DNA of 64,000 bases. Origin: Leishmania donovani (lineage: Eukaryota > Euglenozoa > Kinetoplastea > Trypanosomatida > Trypanosomatidae). The notes beneath the pieces were generated by a model that searched no databases, was not told the origin of the DNA, and saw nothing but the letters and a program-made list of their open reading frames with translations. Shown piece after piece: positions 28,641 through 39,105 of the stretch (within the stretch, counting starts at the first letter, position 1; every line of letters begins with the position of its first letter). The stretch is taken from the NCBI RefSeq assembly GCF_000227135.1, contig NC_018262.1:26687-90686 (forward strand), read 5' to 3'. A program made the position numbers and the translations under genes.

Positions 28641-29747
28641 ATGATGCCCTTGTCGATACACGCGAGGACGTTTGTTCCGTCGTCGACGACCTACTCGCCG
28701 TCTGGAGCTAACGAGCAGACTGTTCATGCCGCTGACTCGAAGGACTGCGTTTGTATCGCCTTCTACGAGAACGGCAAGTGCCCGTATGGCTCTCACTGCG
28801 AGCACGCCCACCGCTTTTCGGAACTGAATACAGAGACCCAAATGAAATTACTCCGGAGCGTGCCAGTGGAGTCCATCCCGGCGCACTTCTTCGGCGCGTC
28901 TCACTCACGGGACGAGATGCTAGCTGCCCTGAATGCCGTGCTACCGAGGACATTGACGGCAGAGTACGGCTGTTTTAGCCCCATCCACAGGGGCGAGGCG
29001 GAGCGTACGGTCTCCACGCGTCGACGCCCCCCGGGAAAGGATCGCCAACTGGTGGTGCCGCACATTGGACCACAATCACCGACTCTTAATGCCGCCTCCC
29101 TTTCCAGTCGCACTTCTAGCAGCGCCGAGAGTCTTCACGTAGGTGGAAAACACCTGTCCAAGTGTTCGTCATCTCCCACGGCTGCCGCTTTCGCCGCTGC
29201 TGCTGCTCCCACCGCCGCGGACGCTGCGGCCTTTAAGATGCATCTGCCGCTCCGGTGCCGCTACCCGCATCGCTCGATTCCAGGCACCTACTACGATGTG
29301 CTGGCGCTTCCTCGTGACGCCTCGCAGGACGACATCATCGCTAAGTATCGCTCTTGGCAAAAGGACGGCTTCAAGCGCATGCGTCAGGTGGATCCTGTTG
29401 GGGCGGAGGCGGTGGACCGCATGATCGTGGAGGCGCGCAACGTGCTGGGAAACCCCATATTGCGCTCCGACTACGATCAGCAGCTGCCTTCTGCGCCAAT
29501 GAAGCAGCAGCCATGGTCAGCCGCCTCGTGCGGCGCCGGCTTGACGAGTACGAGTACGACTCCAAGCAAGCACCACACTCAAGGACAGTCCTCCACGACG
29601 TCTTCTACATCCGAGGTGCACCACAGGTTGGGGGAATCGCACAAACTCCTCGGGCACAGCAGGAGCAACTCCAGCGTATATTACGCTGATTATGCGGCGC
29701 CTGTGGTGACCATCTCCAGCCTGCACAATGGAGAGAGCATTTGGTAG
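28641..29747 (+). CDS. CCCH zinc-finger protein with a J-like domain lacking HPD
   Basis: The 368-residue product has one CCCH finger, C38-x8-C47-x5-C53-x3-H57 (CIAFYENGKCPYGSHCEHAH), an RNA-binding type common among trypanosomatid post-transcriptional regulators. After a Ser/Ala-rich linker, residues ~213-282 form a J-domain-like segment: GTYYDVLALPRDASQDDIIAKYRSW...VEARNVLGNPILRSDYDQQL. The usual HPD tripeptide is missing: the loop after the second helix reads KDGF, so Hsp70 stimulation is not expected. The C-terminus is Ser/Thr/His-rich and disordered. The start at 28641 (ATG-ATG) follows a pyrimidine tract; the long upstream open frame is probably 5' UTR. The next intergenic region carries a SIDER2 copy that may lie in this mRNA's 3' UTR. 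Confidence 0.85.
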   Translation: MMPLSIHARTFVPSSTTYSPSGANEQTVHAADSKDCVCIAFYENGKCPYGSHCEHAHRFSELNTETQMKLLRSVPVESIPAHFFGASHSRDEMLAALNAVLPRTLTAEYGCFSPIHRGEAERTVSTRRRPPGKDRQLVVPHIGPQSPTLNAASLSSRTSSSAESLHVGGKHLSKCSSSPTAAAFAAAAAPTAADAAAFKMHLPLRCRYPHRSIPGTYYDVLALPRDASQDDIIAKYRSWQKDGFKRMRQVDPVGAEAVDRMIVEARNVLGNPILRSDYDQQLPSAPMKQQPWSAASCGAGLTSTSTTPSKHHTQGQSSTTSSTSEVHHRLGESHKLLGHSRSNSSVYYADYAAPVVTISSLHNGESIW

Positions 29748-32678
29748 TTGCGCGCTCTCTTTCCAGGTAACCGGTGCTTCGGTATAGATGCCTCCCCCCC
29801 CCCCACCCCCTGCACGACCCCTTGAGTGCTGAGGGGGCGTGACCGCCACTTCCACGGCGAACGTGCACGGGAGACGAAGGGTGAAGCACGGATGCGCTGG
29901 ACGTCTGTGTGGTGGAGCAGAGCGTTGTGCGAAGGTGCATTCACCGAACAGAGTAGTCAGATCCTTGCCAGCTGAGCCGCCGCGTCATCGATGATGTCTG
30001 ATCAATGGCGGTCTGGCATCCAGCGTCTCTTGCTCCGGTCCTGATACGCTTCATTTCGTGTTTAACACACGTCTTTCTAAAGACAGAATCCCCTGTTACT
30101 CGTCTCCCGATTTTTTCTTGTGCTTCTCTTCCCCTTCTTTGTGCGCACATGCGTGCAGTGTATCTAACCGAGTCGTTCTCTCTCACGTCGTCTTTGGGGC
30201 GTCTTTTTCTTCGCTTCATCTTGATGTTTACTTCCTTTTTCTGTCCGTGACGTGATTTTACATTCTCAGCGTCAACGACGATTTCCTTTTTTTTCTTTCA
30301 GTGGGTTGTGCGCTGCAACACCTGCTGTATCTCCACAAAGATGCACCAGCATATCGATTGTCTCTTCCGTTCTCATTTGGTGCACGGCGCTTTCGCTTTT
30401 CGACTTCATTGTACGTCTGCAGACGCGCACACTCGTTTATGCCTTCAGCGCTCCCCTTCCTCGTGCGCGCCTCGTCGTTCCATCCCTCGTTTGATTTCGC
30501 ATTTCCTAGAGTATTTACCCATCATTTTTCTATACAGGCACCCATTCCACCAGCTGGTCTTCTCTTCCCTCCTTTTCCACTTTTTTTTGCTTCTGTTGTT
30601 TGTTTTGTTTCGAATTAGATGCACTTCTTTCGTTTCCCTCCCTCGGTCTCAGTCTAGGTCTGCCTTATCCACCGTACCTTTCACATCTGTAAACGCGCAC
30701 GCGCGCCACCTTCACCCTTTTTCCCCCTTCGTACACTACCTCTTTCTTTTCTTGTAGGCGTGCCTCACTCTTGTTCTCGCGGTGTTCGGGCCACACACCG
30801 CAGTTTGTTCACTTGAGCTAAATCTCCTACGAAGGTGAAACACGTCAAAACCGATTAACGAGGGGGTGGGAAAAGAGGGGGCAACGCAGACATCTTTTGA
30901 CGCTCCGGGTCTGCGAGGGTCATGCTCTTGCGAAAGAGGCGGGTCATTTGCCTGTGGTCGCGCGGTGCATGGAGAAGACGTCGAATGGACGGCCTTGAAA
31001 CTGCACTACGTGGCTGCTGCCATCACCGATGCTTCCCCCCCCCTTTTGCCGCTGGCGTCGTCGCCGTCTCCTTTCTCCCCCTCCCCCTCCGTTGCCGCTT
31101 GCTATGTATCTCGACGCCTCCTCTTTTCTTTCCATATCCGTGTGTGCGTGTGTGTTTGTATGCTTACTCCGTTTAGATCTCTTACTTCTCCTTCGCACTG
31201 ATGACGAGGGACGCATCAGCGTCGTATTTCAGGGCCCGGCACCCGCTCTGTGTGGGAAAGCCATACAGCCCCCTACTTGCTGACAAATGCGGAACCACTT
31301 CTGGTGGTGGCAGGGTGGAGCGCCTACGACGGAGGGGGGGTCAGCGCGATGCATTGCCACAGATGTCGGCGGCCAGGCCCTGGACGGCGTTGCGCCGCAG
31401 CGACCTGCAATCGTGCACACGTTAGTGTCACCCGTATGATTAGGCAGAATGCCAAGGTGACTGGAACCTGCACTACCCGGGCCCCCACGCTGCCCACTGG
31501 AGTGGGGAGCCTGAGCCGCCCCGAGGGACGCACCAGGTGGGCGACTGGCATAGTGGGGGAGCGGCTGTGAGGCGACCTGCGAAGCTGGTGTGGGCAGGGC
31601 TTAAGGCGGGGAGGCCGTGCTCTTCGACGACTGAGTCGGCGCGTTGCTGAAACGTTGGTGTCTGGCGCTGCTTCGCACGAGTGGATGGGACCGTGAGAGG
31701 CCGGGGAGGGGTCGAGCCCGACTCACGCGCTATGGCAGTGTAGACCTGTTTCAAATGCGAAAAACCTCTTTCTCCGTCTCCGCTGAATGACAGCTGTGCG
31801 CAATGCAGAAGTACGAGCGGCGTTTTGTACGCTTCCGCCGACTTCTCTGCCGTCATCTCTTTTCCGCTTTTTTTTTTCCGTCCTCTTCGGTCGCGACGCG
31901 CGAATCTCCTCGACCCTCTTCTATTAGCAGTTGGAAAGATGTGGCATGGACGCATGTTTTGGTGTATTGATTCAGGGTTCTTGTACTACACATTGGATTT
32001 GCTTATGGCGTAGCGCGACTGCGCGTTCGTACCCCCGTGTGCTCTTGTGTGGGGACGTGCATCCGTCCGTGTGGTCGGTCTGCCGGCATGCACGTACTCT
32101 TCTTCCGCCGCTCTTGCTTTCTTTTGTTTGCTCGCTTCTCCACTGTTGCGCGTCGTTCTCGCGCGCGGACCGGAGGCGAGTTACGCAGCCCAGGCAGAGA
32201 CCCGCATGCCACGAAAGCAGCACTCCCACCAAATGTAAAAAAAAAATAATGCACCAGGGTGCCCCCTCTCCCCCGCCATACTCCGATGCTGTCGCGCATG
32301 ACGCTCTTTACGTAGGTGGTTGCCGCACCTGGCGTGAACGTGCTCTCCCACTTCATGAGAACAAAGAAAAACTAGCAGAATACGTTTTTTTTTTTCGCTC
32401 GCACATCACCAGCGCGTTACCGTCTAGTCGCCGAACTCACGCTCTCTCCAATCACGGAACAACATGCTGGCTGTATCACACCGTATGTGCTCACTATCCG
32501 TCAACAACACGTCCCCCTTCTCCATCTTGTATTCCATTGTTCATCCTTTTCCGGCACAAATTTGCGTTGTGCCCTCCCTCACCGCTCTCATCCCCACCAC
32601 CTTGAACACTTCTTCCCCCCTCAAATGCACCCGTGCCACAGAGAAGTAGTTCCTTCAGCATCTTTCCGTCTCACAAAA
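29748..32678. other. long intergenic region, 2.9 kb, containing SIDER2 copy 2
   Basis: No gene is supported apart from the retroposon remnant. Very pyrimidine-rich stretches occur at 30100-30760 and 32500-32630. The last of these ends with ACAG at 32641, a likely splice acceptor for L30 giving a 5' UTR of about 38 bases without upstream ATG. Confidence 0.6.
31203..31735 (+). mobile_element. SIDER2-type degenerate retroposon, copy 2
   Basis: This copy has the same orientation as the surrounding genes. Positions 31246-31725 are the inverted counterpart of 14156-13677 with two visible mismatches. The preceding ~45 bases are recognisably related but diverged. It has no coding capacity; the frames open on both strands are identical to those of copy 1 and meaningless. 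SIDER2 elements in Leishmania are frequently in 3' UTRs and can destabilise the mRNA. Here the likeliest host mRNA is that of the CCCH/J-like gene ending 1.5 kb upstream, since the likely L30 splice acceptor is about 900 bases downstream. Confidence 0.85.
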
Positions 32679-32993
32679 ATGGCCAAGAAGACGAAGTCTA
32701 AGGTGGACACGATCAACGCCAAGCTCCAGCTGGTGATGAAGTCCGGTAAGTACGTGCTCGGCACGCAGCAGGCGCTGACGACCCTCCGCCAGGGCCGCAG
32801 CAAGCTGATTGTGATCTCCAACAACTGCCCGCCGATCCGCCGCGCCGAGGTGGAGTACTACTGCACCCTCAGCAAGACCCCCATCCACCACTACTCTGGC
32901 AACAACCTGGACCTCGGTACGGCGTGCGGCAAGCACTTCCGCACGTGCGTCCTGTCCGTGACAAATGTTGGGGACTCTGACATCGCTGCTTAA
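32679..32993 (+). CDS. RPL30: 60S ribosomal protein L30 (eL30)
   Basis: The 104-residue product begins MAKKTKSKVDTINAKLQLVMKSGKY and follows eL30 throughout: LGTQQALTTLRQGRSKLIVISNNCPPIRRAEVEYY (the family's [20 protein letters not shown]), then TPIHHYSGNNLDLGTACGKHFR and a C-terminal ending SVTNVGDSDIAA. Length is standard (about 105-115). It is a structural protein of the large ribosomal subunit, cytosolic. Codon usage is strongly G+C-biased, as expected for a highly expressed gene. The start at 32679 is followed at once by the conserved KK start. The frame is open upstream of the ATG but that sequence is 5' UTR. Confidence 0.98.
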   Translation: MAKKTKSKVDTINAKLQLVMKSGKYVLGTQQALTTLRQGRSKLIVISNNCPPIRRAEVEYYCTLSKTPIHHYSGNNLDLGTACGKHFRTCVLSVTNVGDSDIAA

Positions 32994-33820
32994 AGGAAGG
33001 ATAATGTGAACGGACAGCTTCTCTGTTCTTTTTCGTTTTAATTTGCGATTGTTTCCCGAAGAAGAAAAACAACAATACCGAAAAGGGACGGAAAAATGTG
33101 CGCTTGACAGAATGGCATGTGCGAAGTTGGCGGCAGCGCACGTGCACACCTGGTGATGGCAGCAGCGGCGACAGTATGCACGCATGCGCACACCTGGCAA
33201 CGCCAGGGACGGAAAGGGAAGAGGATAGAGAGGGTCAAGTGTCGGAGGAGGACAAGCACAGAAGGGGAGGGGCGAGGTCGTGACGGCGCGCGTGCTTGTT
33301 TTGCTCCGACCTCTCTCTCCCTGTGTGTTCCCACCCTCTCTCTTGATGCTTATCTGCGCGTGTTTTGCATAGGCACACACGCGACCCGCGCTGTTGCTGT
33401 CCGCTGCCGTCATGCCACCTCCCGCATTTCCTCTCCTCTGCACCCGTAGTGCTCGACAATCGCAGTAACAAAAAAGCGTGCGCTTCTTTTACATGCTTCA
33501 TGTCCGACCCCTCTCCGTGGTGCGTTCACACTTCAGCGCGACCTCTTGCTCCTCCCCCACCCCCGCCCTTGCCTGATCTGCCAGAGTCGGCAGTACACCA
33601 CCCTCTCGCTCTCGTCCTCCCTTGCTGCTCAATATCCACGCTGAGACACACACCCACGCAGACGCACCAAAAGCCAAGAAGGGGAGAGGGTGGGTGAAAG
33701 TGGGCGGAGGAAACCTCTTGCCGCGGTGTGCATCCGTCTGTCTGTCTGCTCCTTGCCTCTCTCGACGATTGGTGCTCGTTTGCTCTCTTAGTGCATATTC
33801 GATGCTTTACATATTTCTAA
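32994..33820. other. intergenic
   Basis: No supported gene. Open minus-strand frames across it run against the cluster and cover L30 antisense. A pyrimidine tract is present at about 33735-33818, before the next gene. Confidence 0.55.
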
Positions 33821-35962
33821 ATGAGCACCTCAACTCGTCGCATCAGCGTCACCTCGGAGCAGCTGCAGAGCGACGCTCTTCGCGCCCAGCTCTTCAGTGC
33901 GTGCTGCGCGTACGGCGTTGTGGAGTGGGCGCAGTACCAGGAGGACCCGAACTACAACACCACCACAGTGCACATTCAGTTCCAGAAGCTGTCCAGCGCC
34001 GACCGTCTCCGCAGCGACGTGCAGCAGCGAGGGCGCCTTTGGCAGATCGAGAGCGAACCGGCGGCGCTGTGCGTGGGTACGGATGTTCTACTGAGCGCTG
34101 CGGAGGTGCTGCGCCTTGGCCGTCTCACCGCTGCACTGCCCGGCTTTGCATGCACGGCACTTATAGGCGTCACTGTAAGCAACACAAGCACCGCGGCAAC
34201 GGCGAAGCAGACGCCGTCGCTGCCTACATTTGAGGAGAAGAGCTTTCTGCTGCACGGCCGCAGCACCGCATCGCGCACCACCCCCGCTTCTTCCAAGGTC
34301 ACAGCCGAGCAGGAGGCTGCCCTATGGTCTGGGTTCGAACAAGAATCCTCTGAGGTGCGCCACAGCTGCCTCGGCCCGTACTGCGCAGTGCTTCATTTTG
34401 GCTCCCCGCGCGATGCCAATGAGTTTCTCTGCCAGCACCAACTCATTTTGGCGGAGCAGCACAGCGTGTACGCCATTCACGTTGGCACCGCACCCGGCTG
34501 CGCATTAGCGGTCGCGCTGCCAAAAATGTTGGCACGGCACGCGCTTGCCGACTGTGCCGTCGATGGGCGCGTGGTGCGCGGCTACGTGGTGGCCATGCAC
34601 TCTAGCACGTACTGCGTGGTGGATGCTGGCCTCTATCCATCCGCTGATCAGGCAAGCATCACCACGCTAGTTCACACGCACACCAACTTCTTAAGCGTAT
34701 CACTAGGGGACGAGGTGCAGGTGCAGCTGTCCGCCAGTGGGGGGCTGACAATGGCTGAGAAAGGGATGGTCGGGGGCAAGCTGCTGCGCGTCACCAGCGC
34801 CTCTGCTTTTTCAACTCGCCGCTCCGTTACCAAGGCGCAGCTACCCAATACTGCTGCTCGCACCCTTCGCACCTCCAACCTAGCGCATGGCTTAGTTGGC
34901 GCTGCTTCATCGCCGCACCAGCCGCAGGCGAGACCTGCCAGTGGAGGCAGGGCAACGGATGTGGCGGGGGCGGTAAGGCGCGGCACGCTCAACAACAAGC
35001 CAAACGCGACAGTCACCGGTGGTGGTAATGGTGGTGCAGTTACATCCAAGCCTGCAGGCGGAGCTGCTGCCAAGGCACTTGCCAGCAAGCTTTTCAGGAG
35101 TATTCAGCAGAAGAGAAGTAGCGGCGGAGACAGTGAGGGCAACTCCGCGGAACGCATCTGCGCCTACCCAGCCGGCCTAGGCGCGTACGCGCGGCTGCTG
35201 GTGCGCGTAGAGCGGATCGAAGAGGATGGCCTGCACGCCCGCTGCGTCGACGACGCCGAAAACTGCGGCTACGCCGGGCCCGTTTTCATCCCTGCCGCGT
35301 TTGTGCCGGCTGACACCAGCAGCACCGGTCAGGGATGGCGGACGTTTGCGGTTGTAGGGGAGCGCATGCATGTGGCGCTGCTTTACATGGTGGCCGTGGG
35401 TGGCAGCGCCGCAACCATGCGTGGCGTTGCCTCCAAAAAGGAGGCGGATCTTCGCCACGCGGCAGCAGCCGCGGTGAGGGTCACGCCAGGAGACGTGGAG
35501 GGCGCCTCGGTTACGGCGGGGACGACAGTAATGGCAATGACCATGCTGAAGCTTTCTGCCGGCGATCTCGGTGTCCCGGCGGCCGACCACACATCCCCAT
35601 ACTTCCCCGCCTTTCTTCTCTACCCAGGGCTGCACGCGCCAGCGTCGCTGCGCCAAACGGTGCTTCTGCTGCCCTCGTCCGACCTGGGCTCGCTGGACCC
35701 CGCAACCCTCTCCACCTTGCCGGCGTCTCTCATTGTGTCAGAGGTGGTGAACGACGTGATGCGTGGGCAGTACGCCGTGGTAGTACCATGCGCAGTCTAC
35801 GCCGCGCGCCAAGCTCAGCGCGCGGCCGCACAAGAGCAGCGCAAGACGGCTGAGGTGGACGAGGTGAAGCGCCGATTGGCGGCGGTCATGGGGCAAGACA
35901 TCCTTAAGGTGCTGAACGCCGAGGATGGGCCAGCTGCTAAGCGTCCCCGCGCCGGGGACTGA
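33821..35962 (+). CDS. hypothetical protein, 713 residues, possible RNA-binding (S1-like) domains
   Basis: I do not recognise the gene by name. Residues ~10-75 (TSEQLQSDALRAQLFSACC...TTTVHIQFQKLSSADRL) have an alternating helix/strand pattern that could be an RRM-like fold. Residues ~245-310 read like an S1-type beta barrel: VDGRVVRGYVVAM...YCVVDAGL...TLVHTHTNFLSVSLGDEVQVQLS. A similar pattern recurs near 445-490 (YARLLVRVERIEEDGLHARCVDDAENCGYAGPVFIP). The region ~340-430 is low-complexity (Gly/Ala/Pro/Lys). The C-terminus is charged with a KRPRAGD ending that could be a nuclear signal. A nucleic-acid role is an inference from fold patterns only. The start is an ATG at 33821. Confidence 0.85.
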   Translation: MSTSTRRISVTSEQLQSDALRAQLFSACCAYGVVEWAQYQEDPNYNTTTVHIQFQKLSSADRLRSDVQQRGRLWQIESEPAALCVGTDVLLSAAEVLRLGRLTAALPGFACTALIGVTVSNTSTAATAKQTPSLPTFEEKSFLLHGRSTASRTTPASSKVTAEQEAALWSGFEQESSEVRHSCLGPYCAVLHFGSPRDANEFLCQHQLILAEQHSVYAIHVGTAPGCALAVALPKMLARHALADCAVDGRVVRGYVVAMHSSTYCVVDAGLYPSADQASITTLVHTHTNFLSVSLGDEVQVQLSASGGLTMAEKGMVGGKLLRVTSASAFSTRRSVTKAQLPNTAARTLRTSNLAHGLVGAASSPHQPQARPASGGRATDVAGAVRRGTLNNKPNATVTGGGNGGAVTSKPAGGAAAKALASKLFRSIQQKRSSGGDSEGNSAERICAYPAGLGAYARLLVRVERIEEDGLHARCVDDAENCGYAGPVFIPAAFVPADTSSTGQGWRTFAVVGERMHVALLYMVAVGGSAATMRGVASKKEADLRHAAAAAVRVTPGDVEGASVTAGTTVMAMTMLKLSAGDLGVPAADHTSPYFPAFLLYPGLHAPASLRQTVLLLPSSDLGSLDPATLSTLPASLIVSEVVNDVMRGQYAVVVPCAVYAARQAQRAAAQEQRKTAEVDEVKRRLAAVMGQDILKVLNAEDGPAAKRPRAGD

Positions 35963-36392
35963 GATGTGGCTTAATCACCCCGACGCAGCGCGTTGGCCCA
36001 TATACCTTTCACACACATATACACATCCCCCCAACGAAGAAAAAGCACTTGCGCGCCTTGGAGCAAGTGCTAGGGGGCCCTGGTGGTACCGGAACGGCAC
36101 TGATGGTGATCCATCGCATACGCAGCCCCATTTTCCGATGTCCCATTCCGTGCTCTGCCGACATGCGACGCGCCAGCGCACCCACTTCACCCCATACGCC
36201 TTTTCTCTCTCACCGGAACTCTCTTTCGTGCGCTGCATGACGTCGACCATATTCTTTCAGAATGACCAGAAGCCTCGGCAATCAACGCCCCGATACGCTA
36301 GCCGCCGCTACGTGCGCGTTGCGCTATCCACGATTGTGGGTTGCCTCCTCTGCCCCACGTGGACTCTGCAATCTTGCGCGAGCTGAGCGTGA
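35963..36392. other. intergenic
   Basis: About 430 bases with no gene seen; presumed UTRs and splice signals. Confidence 0.5.
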
Positions 36393-38273
36393 ATGGATGA
36401 GGCGACCCTCAACACGCTGCTCCTCAGTGGTGAATGCGATGTTCAGTGGGGCTCGCGAGGCACGCTGACGGTCCGCCGCACTGTTGAGCTGCACTCCAAC
36501 AACATCCTTTACTGCTTCGAGGAGCCGAAGAACTCGATGGCGAAGCACATTAGGGAAAAGGTGTACGTAGAGGGTTGCCACGTTGTCGACGGTGGCGCCT
36601 ACAACGACGCAGGCGAGCGACTGCTTCTGTTTTTGGCTAACCATGACTACTCCGAGAAGGTCGATCTGCTCGGCAACCACCAAGCCTACATATTCGCTGC
36701 AGAGCAGACGACTCACAATGCGCCACTGGGACAGGCTACACAACGTGCATCGATGTCGACGCTGCCGAACGCCAACTACATGGTGCAGCTTTTTCTCTGC
36801 GATAAAATGGTCAAGTGGCGCCTGCTACAGGCGATTCAGAGAGCCTCAAAGGAGTATCTGCAGCTGTTTCCGGACACGGACACAGCACTCGCACTGTCCG
36901 CGGCGCGAACGGTGGGCGACGGCTGCATACACGCAGGACGGCCGACGGTAGCGGGGCCGCCGGCCTCCGGTGTACCGAACCCCTTCGAGTCGAAGGTACT
37001 GGCCCGGCCCTCCGCCAACCCTTACCACTCACGCACGGAGTCCGGCATCAGCGTCTTGTCCGATCACGAGGTGCTGCAGCTGTCGGACGTGCTACGCGAG
37101 TACGAGGCACTCCAGGAAAGCAAAAGAAGGTTAGGTGCCGTGATGACCTCATCTCCGCCGCAGCCGAAGGGAGAGGAGGAGGGCGTGCGCAAATCCACAT
37201 CGGATGACCAGGGCTTGGAGGCGGCGGCGTGCGTGGCGGGAAATGCAGCGGAATTAGCCGTGACACTGTCTGAGTTGCAGTCTAGAGCACCAGCACGCCT
37301 CCAGCACTCTCCTCTCTACGAGAGGTGCATCAAGAGCAAACCAGCCAACAAGATCTGTGCGGACTGCGGCGAGCCTTTCCCGTCATGGTGCATCCTGCAG
37401 CCGTTTGGCGCCTTTGTGTGCATCCAGTGCATCGGCGTGCATCGAAAGCTGTGGTCGAACAAGTGCCGTAGCGCAGAGCTCGACCGGTGGCCAGACAGCG
37501 ACATCGAGTTCATGAAGGCACGTGGCAACGACGTCGTGAACGACGAGTTGGAGTACTACGTGGCTCTTCCGAGTGACAGTGTTGAGTTTGCGTTGCACGC
37601 ACAGCCGGTCGTGAAGCCCGTGCTGTCGTTTTCCTCCGCTGAGGTGCGTGAGTCGTTCCTTCGGTGGAAGTACGAAGAGCTGTTCTTTACACGGAGGCGG
37701 CACCCGACTGCGACAAGGCCGCTGCCGCCGCTCCCAGACCCGGCTGGGCTCGAACGCTCTCGCCTTGCTACCACCACTGCCACTTCAGAGGCGGAGGGCT
37801 ACGCCAGCGCCGTCTCTTTTGGCGCCGCCGCACGACTTCAGCAGCAGCCATTCTTTCTTGACCAGGGCCCTCCACGATATGCGGGGCTGCTAGACATTGT
37901 TGTCAAAGAGCTGGTGGGACCGGAGTCGATTAAGGGCGCAGTATGCGTGCTGACAAACGGCTTTCAAACTCTCCGCACTCAGGAAAGCCGCCAGCTGCTG
38001 CATATGCGACACTCCACCGCGTGGGATGAGCACCTGCAGGTTGGCATAGAGGGGGCAGGACAGAAGCCGCTCTACTGCACCGTGTATCGCGGGAGAGGGG
38101 AACTGCTGGCCGCTGCAGAGATGTGGATGAAAGGGGACGTTTTCCAGCCAGGCACCAGCTGCATGTTCGCCTTGAAGCTGGTCTGGAGTCAGCTCCACAA
38201 GAAGCCCAGCCAGCGTACGCCGGGAGAGTCGTGGACGATTACGTTCTTGACCTCGTACCAACGGCTGGCGTGA
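36393..38273 (+). CDS. ArfGAP with N-terminal PH-like and C-terminal C2-like regions
   Basis: The 626-residue product contains a zinc-finger ArfGAP domain starting near residue 312 (LYERCIKSKPANKICADCG). The zinc ligands are C322, C325, C343 and C346, and the arginine finger is R351 (CIGVHRKLWSNKC). The N-terminal ~135 residues look PH/beta-sandwich-like, with a domain start GECDVQWGSRGTLTVRRTVELHSN. Residues ~490-626 resemble a C2 domain (YAGLLDIVVKELVG...SCMFALKLVW). Domains of this type act at membranes to promote GTP hydrolysis by Arf proteins. One oddity: the ligand spacing is C-x2-C-x17-C-x2-C, one residue longer than the usual x16 in the family. The start is an ATG at 36393. Confidence 0.9.
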   Translation: MDEATLNTLLLSGECDVQWGSRGTLTVRRTVELHSNNILYCFEEPKNSMAKHIREKVYVEGCHVVDGGAYNDAGERLLLFLANHDYSEKVDLLGNHQAYIFAAEQTTHNAPLGQATQRASMSTLPNANYMVQLFLCDKMVKWRLLQAIQRASKEYLQLFPDTDTALALSAARTVGDGCIHAGRPTVAGPPASGVPNPFESKVLARPSANPYHSRTESGISVLSDHEVLQLSDVLREYEALQESKRRLGAVMTSSPPQPKGEEEGVRKSTSDDQGLEAAACVAGNAAELAVTLSELQSRAPARLQHSPLYERCIKSKPANKICADCGEPFPSWCILQPFGAFVCIQCIGVHRKLWSNKCRSAELDRWPDSDIEFMKARGNDVVNDELEYYVALPSDSVEFALHAQPVVKPVLSFSSAEVRESFLRWKYEELFFTRRRHPTATRPLPPLPDPAGLERSRLATTTATSEAEGYASAVSFGAAARLQQQPFFLDQGPPRYAGLLDIVVKELVGPESIKGAVCVLTNGFQTLRTQESRQLLHMRHSTAWDEHLQVGIEGAGQKPLYCTVYRGRGELLAAAEMWMKGDVFQPGTSCMFALKLVWSQLHKKPSQRTPGESWTITFLTSYQRLA

Positions 38274-39071
38274 ATCTCGAAGTGACGTCGTTCTCTCCCC
38301 CTCCCCTCGCCATTTCTCTGCTGTCGCCGTGAGCCTCCTTCGCACACGCACACTCTGCCCTCCCAACTTTCCATCACCCACACACACGCTGCTGTGTACA
38401 TGATATGGGCTCAAAAGGAGAAAGACGCTAAAGCTGAATCAACAGCAGTCGCACATCAGCCATCCCTTTCCTCAATGACGGCCGCCGCTACACAGCGGGG
38501 CTACGGGGGGCGTTGTGGTGGTATGTGCCACGCTACCCAACTCTCTTCCTCCTCTGGCTGCTCTTCTCATCTCCCGCTCAGTTTCCAGAGGGGGTGAGAG
38601 AACACCGCATGTGTGCGTATGCCCTGTGTCTCTAGTGCTTCGCATGCTTTATTGTGTCCCTCTCACCTTCTTGTGCCCTCTTCTTTACGCCACCGCATCG
38701 TCTGCGATCATCGCCCTGCACCAACGGCGGCCCCGTGATTCCTCATGCACACCCTTCCTTACCACCCCGTCCGTCCGTCCTCGTCTCTGAGGTGTCTATG
38801 GACAACCCATCCTCTTTCAAAGCGATTTCTACACTTGCTAGGTTAAATTACAAAAGGGTACACCAACACCAACACCGACCCACCGCCCCACCCATGCACA
38901 AACGCGGCGCTGTCGCCTCCTCACCTGCCCTCTCTCTCCTCTCTTTTTAAGCGTATTCTCGTCGACTGTTACTTCATTCGCGTGCGGCAACTCTTCTTCT
39001 GTTTTAGCTGTCTGCTCACTCCGCTGTTGCACCGCGCCCGCTCTCGAGCCACTGTCTTTCCGCTTCATCCG

Positions 39072-39105
<34 letters not shown>

